A stretch of DNA of 6,732 nt from Deltaproteobacteria bacterium (GTDB lineage: Bacteria; Myxococcota_A; Polyangia; Polyangiales; Houyiibacteriaceae), in NCBI GenBank assembly GCA_003647035.1, contig QMMB01000182.1, forward strand, positions 1-6,732. Reading direction: 5' to 3'. Positions within the stretch are counted from its first letter, which is position 1, and every line of letters begins with the position of its first letter. The notes under the pieces are model-generated. The model was not told the DNA's origin. It ran no database searches and worked only from the letters and a program-made list of their open reading frames with translations. Both the position numbers and the translations under genes were made by a program. Shown in pieces: positions 1-5,781 of this stretch.

Positions 1-1
1 C

Positions 2-73
2 GCGGACATCGCGGACCGAATCACAGGCGAGATTCGGCGTCATGACACGCCGACCGTAGACAAAAAAAAATAG
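2..73 (+). CDS. C-terminal end of an unidentified upstream protein (partial)
   Basis: Reading from base 2, the frame stays open for 23 codons and encodes a protein-like tail (ADIADRITGEIRRHDTPTVD followed by three lysines) before TAG at 71-73. The other two + frames hit stops within the same stretch, at 43-45 and 57-59, and read less like protein. The start lies outside the window and the family cannot be recognised from so short a piece. The last three codons are AAA AAA AAA, an A9 run that stands out in this GC-rich sequence. A 61-base gap separates it from the next + strand gene. It could be chance open frame, so confidence is moderate. Confidence 0.45.
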   Translation, partial: ADIADRITGEIRRHDTPTVDKKK

Positions 74-96
74 CGCCGACGTGGGTGGGGGTAGGA

Positions 97-126
97 TTTA
101 CACCGCCCCATTGCCCCCGCTAACCT
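97..126 (+). promoter_or_regulatory. Possible sigma-70-like promoter for FHA protein A
   Basis: TTTACA at 97-102 matches five of six bases of the -35 consensus. An 18-base spacer leads to TAACCT at 121-126, which matches only three of six bases of the -10 consensus. Transcription would start close to the GTG at 135, giving a leaderless or nearly leaderless mRNA. That fits the lack of a recognisable Shine-Dalgarno sequence before this start. The -10 match is weak, so this is tentative. Confidence 0.25.
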
Positions 127-134
127 GATCACTC

Positions 135-917
135 GTGAGGGGTCCGGGTTTGCGGTATCGTCTGCGTTTCCATCTACAAGAGGTCGACCTGAGGGGCGAC
201 GAAATCGTCGTTGGCCGAGGCTCGATGGGTCACGTGACGATCGACGACCCGATGCTGTCGCGCCGACACATTCGCATCGACCTGTCCGGAGCCGAGCCGA
301 CACTGGAAGACCTTCACAGCCGCAACGGGACTCAGCTCAACGGACGGCCGCTCGTCGGTCGCGCTACGCTCAAAGACGGCGACCGGATTCGCATGGGGAC
401 GCAGGAGCTGGTGTTCCTGGTTCCGAACGCGGTGAAGAAGAACCATCGGACGACCTGCGGGCTCAAGTTCTGTGCGGGGTGTGCGGTCCCGTATCCGAGC
501 ACGGGCGCGCAGTGCCCGCACTGCGGCGCGATCCCCACAGAGGAGGGCGCGTCCACCTCGGTCCGCGAAGTGGCGGCGTCCGGCTGGACATTTCATCTGC
601 TGTCGCAAGTCGTGGACCGCGCGATCGACCAGGGCCGCCTGGCCGATGCTGAACGCATGATGTCCAGAGGGGTTTGCGAGCTCGAGGAGCAGCTCGAAGA
701 GGGCATCGATGTCGATCCGAACCGCGTCCTGGGTGTCGCGGAGTGCGCTGTTCGCCTCGGATGCGCGCTACGGAGCGCCCGTTGGCTCGATATTGGATCC
801 CGGCTGTACGCGAGCGCTAGTGAGGCCCCTTCGAGTGAGGTGCTTGCTCTCGTGGACGCGCTGCCCCCCGATGCCCGGCTTGCCGATGCGATGAGCGCCC
901 TACGCCACGCCCACTAG
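135..917 (+). CDS. FHA domain / zinc-ribbon protein A
   Basis: This 260-residue, apparently soluble protein has an FHA domain, the phosphothreonine-peptide reader of Ser/Thr-kinase signalling, at about residues 7-96. The expected binding-loop residues are present: GR at 27-28, SRRH at 42-45 and SRNGTQLNG at 62-70. A zinc ribbon follows with CxxC at 113-116 and CxxC at 127-130, and another Cys at 108. Residues 150-260 look helical (AIDQGRLADAERMM resembles a TPR-type hairpin), with no catalytic motif visible. The GTG start is the only usual start after the in-frame stop at 126-128, and it aligns with the start of paralogue B (RYRLRF versus HYRLRY). There is no clear Shine-Dalgarno sequence. 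The gene converges on its paralogue, and its stop codon lies inside a long inverted repeat. The FHA and zinc-ribbon calls are firm; its partner and role are unknown. Confidence 0.9.
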   Translation: MRGPGLRYRLRFHLQEVDLRGDEIVVGRGSMGHVTIDDPMLSRRHIRIDLSGAEPTLEDLHSRNGTQLNGRPLVGRATLKDGDRIRMGTQELVFLVPNAVKKNHRTTCGLKFCAGCAVPYPSTGAQCPHCGAIPTEEGASTSVREVAASGWTFHLLSQVVDRAIDQGRLADAERMMSRGVCELEEQLEEGIDVDPNRVLGVAECAVRLGCALRSARWLDIGSRLYASASEAPSSEVLALVDALPPDARLADAMSALRHAH

Positions 918-1047
918 TGCGCGGATCTTTTTCCTCGTGGTCGGCTTTCGTCCTCGTCGCTCCGCTGCGCGGCACATGAGTGCCTCTCACTACGCTCCTG
1001 TGGGCGCGCTCGACCACAAGAAAAAATCTCTCGCACACTAGTGGGCG
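908..1047. repeat. Long imperfect inverted repeat spanning both stop codons of the convergent FHA genes
   Basis: The left arm (908-943) and the reverse complement of the right arm (1011-1047) agree at 31 of 36 aligned bases with one gap. The outermost 12 bases (CGCCCACTAGTG) are perfect and include both stop codons, so both proteins end in Ala-His. The arms carry T5 at 928-932 and A6 at 1021-1026, which pair with each other. A small perfect hairpin sits in the middle (GGCAC 971-975, loop ATGA, GTGCC 980-984). RNA from either strand could fold into a long stem. A canonical bidirectional terminator would have A-tract first and T-tract last; here the order is reversed. It may be a terminator variant, a small mobile repeat, or a remnant of inverted duplication. 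Confidence 0.75.
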
Positions 1048-1970
1048 GAGACTACTTGTTCGAGGCCCTCTAGACGCCGAACGAGGAACCGCTGGGACGC
1101 GCCGTAGTGCGCCGCGCGCTTCTGGATTACGTGCAGGTACGCGCGAAGGTAGTGAGGCTTGGAGTACTTATTGGTGCGCACGAGGTTGTGCAGCGCTTCG
1201 ATGGTGTCGGCTTCCATGAGTCGCTCGGTGGCCGTGTGCATCCGGAAGACCCAGTCGATCCATCTCGTGTCGCGCATCCCTTGAGCCAACTGCAACGCGT
1301 AGGTGGTAGCTCCATGGAACAGCGTCTCGGCGTCATCCTTTTCGGAGTCACTCAGGGGCTGATGCGCGAGCGCGCGTTCGAGCAGCGTATCGAGATGGGG
1401 CATCAGAATTCTCTGGGCTTCTTCGAAGCGCCCCATGGCGATTGCCTTGCTTGCGATGCCGGCGATCACGTCAAGAGCGCGCGCGGTGCGCGTGTCCTCC
1501 GCGCCCCAAGCATGAGATGACGAGTCCACACGGCTGTTCGTGCTTGCAATGGTTTCGCCCGCCGTCGAGGAAAGCCGTTTGCCGCATTCGCCACAGCGCC
1601 GTTTCGCCGCGCCGTTGATCGCCCCGCAGGATTCGCAGACGACGTATTCCGCAGTTTCCTTCGTGCCGTCCCTCAGTTTGTCGGCGTCGATCAAGACGAG
1701 CTCTTGGGAGCCGATGTAGATGCGGTCCATGTGCGTCAGCCGTCGAGGGCCGTTGATGCGCACGCCGTTGACCGCTACCCCGTTGCGGCTACCGAGGTCT
1801 TCGACCACGACTGCATCGGGGCCGACATGCAGTACCGCGTGCTTTCGAGACACCAGTCCGTCCGCCAATGCGAGGCTGCATGACGAGCTCCGACCAATCG
1901 CAAACTCCCCGAGGGACATCTCGAGATTGGTCGACTGATATCGCAGTCTATAGTGCGCCACCCCAGGCAT
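1038..1970 (-). CDS. FHA domain / zinc-ribbon protein B
   Basis: This 310-residue protein is a paralogue of FHA protein A. The FHA domain covers about residues 6-95, with GR at 26-27, SRKH at 41-44 and SRNGVAVNG at 61-69, so the phosphothreonine-binding core looks intact. A zinc ribbon follows at C112, C115, C126 and C129, with the same CxxC-10-CxxC spacing as A. A polar Ser/Thr-rich linker (about 135-160) precedes a helical C-terminal region. That region resembles A in two places: AIAMGRFEEAQRIL, and RWIDWVFRMHTATE against RWLDIGSRLYASAS in A. B has about 50 extra C-terminal residues. No signal peptide or membrane segment is seen. The ATG has no clear Shine-Dalgarno sequence. It lies 76 bases downstream of the membrane-protein gene on the same strand, so co-transcription is plausible. 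The specific role is unknown. Confidence 0.9.
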   Translation of the reverse strand: MPGVAHYRLRYQSTNLEMSLGEFAIGRSSSCSLALADGLVSRKHAVLHVGPDAVVVEDLGSRNGVAVNGVRINGPRRLTHMDRIYIGSQELVLIDADKLRDGTKETAEYVVCESCGAINGAAKRRCGECGKRLSSTAGETIASTNSRVDSSSHAWGAEDTRTARALDVIAGIASKAIAMGRFEEAQRILMPHLDTLLERALAHQPLSDSEKDDAETLFHGATTYALQLAQGMRDTRWIDWVFRMHTATERLMEADTIEALHNLVRTNKYSKPHYLRAYLHVIQKRAAHYGASQRFLVRRLEGLEQVVSAH

Positions 1971-1995
1971 TAGAATAGCAGGTGAAGGGGCCGCG

Positions 1996-2036
1996 CGTCG
2001 AATGAAGCGCGGGAGAACCCCGCCGATACCTCGACG
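1996..2036 (-). other. Nested hairpin between the membrane-protein gene and FHA gene B
   Basis: An outer 6-base perfect inverted repeat (1996-2001 with 2031-2036, CGTCGA/TCGACG) encloses an inner 5-base perfect hairpin (GCGGG 2009-2013, loop 2014-2018, CCCGC 2019-2023). On the minus strand, which carries the flanking transcript, no U-tract follows, so it is not a standard intrinsic terminator. It could be a partial terminator or an mRNA-stabilising structure that sets the level of the downstream FHA gene. Short stems like these also arise by chance in GC-rich DNA. Confidence 0.3.
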
Positions 2037-2046
2037 GAAATTCAGC

Positions 2047-3165
2047 CTAGAAGCTGGCGATCTCTTCGAGCCCGGCGACGGCCCCGAGCCCCTTTTCCAG
2101 GCTCCCCTGCGTCTGCAGGGTCGAGTCCATGAGGCGTCCGAGCTCGGCCAAGTCGCGGCGGTACGAGGCGAACGCGTTCTTGCGCTGGCCGAGCACCCCC
2201 ACGGAGTGGTCCGGGTTCGTGAGAATGACGTAATTGCTCGCGTTCTTGCGCAAGTCCTGGCCCATGTAGAGCTCTTTCTCGAAGGGCTTACTACCCCGCG
2301 TCACGCGAACCTTGAGTTTCGCAGAAGCAGCGTCCGCGTCGGGCATGTCCACGTACACCAGGCCACAGCGAAAGCCGCCTTCACCGACAGTCGGTACGCA
2401 ACCGGTCGGACTGGTGGTAATCGCCGTCTCGTCCTGCGCGGCCTCGTCGAGCTCGCTACGACGTGACGCGGGAAGAACCCTGCCAGCGATGCCATCGAAT
2501 TGATCCCAAAGCTCGCCCACCTGGCGCGCGTACAGGAACAACGCGTTGACGGTCTCCTGGTTGAACTTCGTGTAGTTGAGTCCCACGAAGTCACCGGCGG
2601 CAAAAGGAGTCGGTAGCGCGCGAAGCTGCTCGATCGCTTCGTAGTCGACGGAGGGCCCTTCTCCCGGCCGCGCCTTCGCCGCGTCGGCTGCCCGGTTGAG
2701 CAGTCGCTTGGCTTCCGTCACTTGGTTCGCTGCTGCGCGGACGCCTTCGTAGACTGCCTTGCCGTCGCGAACCGCGACGTTGTACTGGCTGCGCTTGCTC
2801 ATCACCGTAGACGAGAGCACGCCCAAAAAGAGTCCGAGCAGCGCCGCTCCGCCGCCGGTCATCATCATGAGCTTGCGCACGCGGTGGCTCTTGTGTGCGT
2901 GTGCCGTCGCCACTGCCTGCTCGTCGACGACAATACGAACTTCCTGTTGCGGAGGCCCCTGTGATGTCGCGCTTGCGAACGGCCCGGAGCGCTTGGCGGC
3001 CTGACCACCCACGAAGCCCGGTGGCGGCGCAACGCCTCCTAGCGTCGGCGGCGGCGGTGCAACACCCCCCTGTTCGACGCCGGTTGGCGGCGGCGCCGCG
3101 GTGTTTCTGCCGAGGCGCTCGCGGATATCTCGGACTTTCTTGGATTTTTGGAGTTGGTCTGACAT
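2047..3165 (-). CDS. Single-pass membrane protein with proline-rich N-terminus, unknown function
   Basis: I do not recognise a family for this 372-residue protein. Residues 1-22 are charged (KSKKVRDIRERLGR). Residues 23-75 are low-complexity Pro/Gly, including a near repeat GGVAPPPPTL / GGVAPPPGFV. A basic patch (HKSHRVRK, 91-98) precedes one hydrophobic segment at about 99-121, predicting a cytoplasmic N-terminus and an exported C-terminal domain of about 250 residues. That domain has helical stretches (about 130-165 and 200-250) and two cysteines (256 and 267) that could form a disulfide. The ATG has the best Shine-Dalgarno sequence in the window (GAGGA, 3177-3173). The gene runs toward FHA gene B, 76 bases downstream, and diverges from the hydrolase gene. 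A link to FHA signalling is inferred from position only. Coding status is well supported by length, codon bias and start signals. Confidence 0.85.
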   Translation of the reverse strand: MSDQLQKSKKVRDIRERLGRNTAAPPPTGVEQGGVAPPPPTLGGVAPPPGFVGGQAAKRSGPFASATSQGPPQQEVRIVVDEQAVATAHAHKSHRVRKLMMMTGGGAALLGLFLGVLSSTVMSKRSQYNVAVRDGKAVYEGVRAAANQVTEAKRLLNRAADAAKARPGEGPSVDYEAIEQLRALPTPFAAGDFVGLNYTKFNQETVNALFLYARQVGELWDQFDGIAGRVLPASRRSELDEAAQDETAITTSPTGCVPTVGEGGFRCGLVYVDMPDADAASAKLKVRVTRGSKPFEKELYMGQDLRKNASNYVILTNPDHSVGVLGQRKNAFASYRRDLAELGRLMDSTLQTQGSLEKGLGAVAGLEEIASF

Positions 3166-3172
3166 TTCAGCT

Positions 3173-3177
3173 TCCTC
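3173..3177 (-). promoter_or_regulatory. Shine-Dalgarno site of the membrane-protein gene
   Basis: On the minus strand GAGGA lies seven bases before the ATG at 3165-3163, which supports that start. It is a contrast with the FHA, hydrolase and trpG starts, where no comparable site is visible. Confidence 0.6.
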
Positions 3178-3178
3178 A

Positions 3179-3208
3179 AATTTATCCGTGCAAGACCGAT
3201 CTTGTCAA
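3179..3208 (-). promoter_or_regulatory. Putative sigma-70-type promoter of the membrane-protein gene
   Basis: On the minus strand a perfect TTGACA (3208-3203) is followed after 18 bases by TAAATT (3184-3179), four of six matches to the -10 consensus. The expected start point, near 3172, would fall inside or just past the GAGGA ribosome site. Either the mRNA leader is very short or the true -10 differs. The -35 match is convincing; the exact start is not. Confidence 0.4.
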
Positions 3209-3209
3209 G
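3191..3209. promoter_or_regulatory. Possible operator overlapping the -35 element
   Basis: CAAGA (3191-3195), a CCGA spacer and TCTTG (3200-3204) form a perfect inverted repeat. A second CTTG-T-CAAG palindrome (3201-3209) shares its left half. Repeated CAAG/CTTG half-sites over the -35 region of the minus-strand promoter, in an 87-base divergent gap, would suit a repressor or activator site for both genes. This is pattern-based only. Confidence 0.3.
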
Positions 3210-3252
3210 GCGAGCGTCCACATCCCGCCCCTGATAGGCTAGGCCCCTCATC

Positions 3253-4149
3253 ATGATGCCACCCCCCGTAGAAGAACGCCGCTTTGTGTCATTTGATGGC
3301 ACTGAAATCGCCTATCAAGCGGTGGGCCAGGGGCGGACGATTCTGCTCTGCAATGGCTTGGGAGGCAGCTGGGAGGCGTGGAGCCACCAAATTCAGTACT
3401 TTCGGGACCGCTATCGCCTCCTTTCCTGGGACTATCGGGGTCTTTACGGCTCCTCGCTCCCGGCGGACCCCGATGCGATGGCGATCGTCGATCACGCCCG
3501 GGACGGCCTGCACCTCCTCAGGCATGAGAGGGCCGACCGAGCCGCCATCGTCGGATGGTCGATGGGTGTTCAGGTCGGCCTCGAGATGTTTCGGGCCGCG
3601 CCGGAGCAGGTGGCCTCGCTCGCGATGCTCAACGGCCTGCCCGGCCGACCATGGGACTACGTCTTCAACTTCAGCCTGGTGGGGCGATTGCTGCCCCCTT
3701 TCCTGCGCGGCCTTCGCTCGATGCCCGGGACGATCGAGGCCGTGGTGCGACAGGTGACCCGTCTTCCCGACCCGGGCGAGTGGGTGAAGCGGATCGGCCT
3801 GGCGGCGCGCACGCTCGATGAGCAGGTCGTTGCAGAGCTCGTCGCCAAGCTTCGCATGGTCGACATGGACGCGCTGATCCGTCTCCTAGAGCAGATGGGG
3901 GAGCACGACGGTTGGGACCTACTGCCGCTCATCGATTTGCCCGCGTTGATTATCGCGGGTTCGCGAGACGTCTTCACGCCGAGGTCGGCCGCCGAGCGGA
4001 TGGCTCGCCGAACTCGCGGATCGGAGATCATGCTGCTCCCAGGGGCGACACACTACGCCGCGCTGGAATATCCCGAGATGGTCAACTTGCGGCTGGAGAA
4101 GTTTTTCAGGGAGCGTGGGTACGAAGCGCTTCCAGCAGGGGCTGGTTGA
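3253..4149 (+). CDS. Alpha/beta hydrolase-fold enzyme
   Basis: The protein is 298 residues, typical for a cytoplasmic alpha/beta hydrolase, with no signal peptide. The catalytic triad can be placed: Ser103 in the nucleophile elbow GWSMG, Asp239 in AGSRDVFTP, and His267 in GATHYAALEYPE. NGLGGSW (34-40) provides the usual oxyanion-hole loop and WDYRGLYGSS (59-68) matches the typical strand-4 motif. Residues about 130-225 form the variable cap that sets substrate choice, so the substrate (ester, haloperoxidase-like, carbon-carbon bond or lactone) cannot be stated. Translation could begin at either of two adjacent ATGs (3253 or 3256); only a weak TAGG lies upstream. It sits 34 bases before trpG on the same strand and may share its transcript, though a tryptophan-related role is not implied by its sequence. 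Confidence 0.93.
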   Translation: MMPPPVEERRFVSFDGTEIAYQAVGQGRTILLCNGLGGSWEAWSHQIQYFRDRYRLLSWDYRGLYGSSLPADPDAMAIVDHARDGLHLLRHERADRAAIVGWSMGVQVGLEMFRAAPEQVASLAMLNGLPGRPWDYVFNFSLVGRLLPPFLRGLRSMPGTIEAVVRQVTRLPDPGEWVKRIGLAARTLDEQVVAELVAKLRMVDMDALIRLLEQMGEHDGWDLLPLIDLPALIIAGSRDVFTPRSAAERMARRTRGSEIMLLPGATHYAALEYPEMVNLRLEKFFRERGYEALPAGAG

Positions 4150-4183
4150 CGTGCTGCGCGTGAGCCGCTAGCGATCGAAACCA

Positions 4184-4768
4184 ATGATTGTGGTGATCGA
4201 CAACTACGACTCCTTTACCTACAACCTCGTGCAGTACTTGGGCGAGCTCGGGGCCGAGGTCGTGGTCGAGCGCAACGATGCGGTGAGCGTCGACGACATC
4301 CGTGAGATCGCGCCCGCGGGCGTGTTGATTAGCCCTGGTCCTGGACGGCCGGAAGAAGCCGGGATCAGCCTGGATGTCATCGCGAAGCTCGGCGCGGAGA
4401 CTCCGATCTTCGGCGTATGCCTCGGTCACCAGAGTATTGGTCAGCACTTCGGAGCGTCGGTGGTACGGGCGGAGCGCCTCATGCACGGTCGCACCTCCGA
4501 GATCCTTCACGAGGGTCGCGGAGTGTTCCAAAGCCTGCCAAGCCCGTTGACCGCGACGCGCTACCACTCGCTGATCGTCGATCGCGACACGATTCCCGAC
4601 GAGCTCGAGGTCACCGCGTGGACGGACCAAGGCGAAGTCATGGGGCTTCGGCACACCACGCTTCCCATCGAAGGCGTGCAGTTCCACCCCGAGTCCTTTC
4701 TGACCGAACACGGTCACGAGCTCATACGCAATTGGCTCTCCACTCTTCGGACGGGTAACGCGCCGTGA
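4184..4768 (+). CDS. trpG: Anthranilate synthase component II (glutamine amidotransferase)
   Basis: This 194-residue class I glutamine amidotransferase has the normal length and full motif set of TrpG/PabA. The N-terminus is IDNYDSFTYNLVQYLGELGA, and the oxyanion strand LISPGPGRPEEAG follows at 48-60. The nucleophile Cys79 lies in GVCLGHQSIGQHFG, HGRTSEI is at 101-107, and His168 and Glu170 lie in GVQFHPESFLTEHG. It hydrolyses glutamine and passes ammonia to TrpE, which makes anthranilate from chorismate; no trpE is in the window. An in-frame TAG at 4169-4171 leaves the ATG as the only usual start, although no clear Shine-Dalgarno precedes it. Its stop overlaps the trpD start (GTGA). It could also serve PabB in folate synthesis, as some TrpG proteins do. 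The family is certain, and the trp role follows from linkage to trpD. Confidence 0.96.
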   Translation: MIVVIDNYDSFTYNLVQYLGELGAEVVVERNDAVSVDDIREIAPAGVLISPGPGRPEEAGISLDVIAKLGAETPIFGVCLGHQSIGQHFGASVVRAERLMHGRTSEILHEGRGVFQSLPSPLTATRYHSLIVDRDTIPDELEVTAWTDQGEVMGLRHTTLPIEGVQFHPESFLTEHGHELIRNWLSTLRTGNAP

Positions 4769-5781
4769 TCTCGGATGCGATCAAAGAGGTCGTTGCGGGG
4801 CATGATTTGTCTTCCGCCGACGTCGAAGCCGCGATGGATGCCATCCTCGGTGGTGAAGCGTCGGGTGCTCAAATCGCCGCGTTCGTCGTGGCTCTTCGAA
4901 TGAAGGGCGAGTCGGCGGACGAGATCGCGGCGGCCGCAAGAGCCCTTCGAAAGCATTGCGAAACGATTCAACCGAAGGTCGACGGCCCGCTGATCGATAC
5001 CTGCGGGACCGGTGGCGATGGTCTGAACACGTTCAACATCTCGACTGCCGCGGCGATCGTGACGGCGGCGTGTGGGGTGCATGTGGCAAAGCACGGCAAT
5101 CGCGCCGTTTCGTCGCAGGCGGGGAGCGCCGATGTCCTGGAAGCTTTGGGCGTGCGCATCGACCTCACGCCGGAGCGAGCTCAGCAATGCATCGAGCAGG
5201 TTGGGATCGGCTTTTTGTTTGCGCCAAGCCACCACGCTGCCATGCGGCACGCCGCGCCGGTGCGCCGGGAGCTCGGCATTCGGACGCTGTTCAACTTGCT
5301 GGGACCGTTGTCGAATCCTGCCTCGGCGACCCATCAGGTGGTGGGCGTCTACGACTCCTCGCGGGTCGAGCAGCTGGCGCAGGCGCTCGGGTCTCTTGGA
5401 CTGACGGCCGCCTGGGTGGTTCACGGCCGAGACGGGCTCGACGAGGTCTCCGCCTCCGGACCCACGACGGTGGCCCAGTTACGGAACGGCAAAGTCAGCG
5501 TGTTTGAAGTGCTGCCCTCCGACTTCGGCCTCTGCGAGGTGCCGCTCAAAGCGCTTCGAGGCGGGGACGCCCCTCGCAACGCCGAGATCATTCGCAGCGT
5601 GCTCGGTGCAGAGCAGGGCGCCGCGCGCGTCGCCGTTCTGCTCAACGCTGCCGCGGCTCTATGCGTCGCCGGGGTCGCAAGCGATCCGAGAGCGGCTACA
5701 GAGCGGGCTGCCGAGGCGGTCGACAGCGGCGCGGCCATGGCAACATTGGAGCGATGGGCGCAATTCACGCGAGCGTCATGA
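4765..5781 (+). CDS. trpD: Anthranilate phosphoribosyltransferase
   Basis: The protein is 338 residues, the usual length for TrpD. It transfers phosphoribosyl from PRPP to anthranilate, the second committed step of tryptophan synthesis. Diagnostic motifs are all visible: GTGGDG at 81-86 (PRPP loop), KHGNRAVSSQAGSADVLEALG at 109-129, HHAAMRH at 156-162 with APVRRELGIRTLFNLLGPLSNP at 164-185, and DGLDEVS at 223-229, which holds the Asp-Glu pair for metal binding. The C-terminal region has the typical NAAAAL (294-299). In the preceding segment RVAVLL replaces the RDAVLL that I recall as common, a non-catalytic position. Translation starts at GTG, overlapping the trpG stop by 4 bases, which suggests translational coupling. 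Its own stop overlaps the trpC ATG. It looks fully functional. Confidence 0.97.
   Translation: MISDAIKEVVAGHDLSSADVEAAMDAILGGEASGAQIAAFVVALRMKGESADEIAAAARALRKHCETIQPKVDGPLIDTCGTGGDGLNTFNISTAAAIVTAACGVHVAKHGNRAVSSQAGSADVLEALGVRIDLTPERAQQCIEQVGIGFLFAPSHHAAMRHAAPVRRELGIRTLFNLLGPLSNPASATHQVVGVYDSSRVEQLAQALGSLGLTAAWVVHGRDGLDEVSASGPTTVAQLRNGKVSVFEVLPSDFGLCEVPLKALRGGDAPRNAEIIRSVLGAEQGAARVAVLLNAAAALCVAGVASDPRAATERAAEAVDSGAAMATLERWAQFTRAS

Noticed and set aside
40..608. Minus-strand frames opposite the start of FHA gene A
   Set aside because: The + strand carries a clear FHA domain and zinc ribbon; the antisense products have no domain features.
918..1037. Canonical rho-independent bidirectional terminator
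   Set aside because: The T-tract lies in the left arm and the A-tract in the right, the reverse of the expected A-stem-T order on each strand. It is described as an inverted repeat instead.
4150..4183. Tryptophan attenuator or leader peptide before trpG
   Set aside because: The gap is only 34 bases with no run of Trp codons and no terminator/antiterminator stems.
4106..5424. Long open frames on the minus strand opposite trpG and trpD
   Set aside because: They mirror strongly conserved + strand genes in GC-rich DNA, have arginine- and histidine-rich composition and show no recognisable motifs.
5661..5777. Upstream in-frame ATG for trpC adding 39 residues
   Set aside because: The extension lies wholly within trpD and is arginine-rich without family resemblance. 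The ATG at 5778 overlaps the trpD stop and gives the normal TrpC N-terminus.
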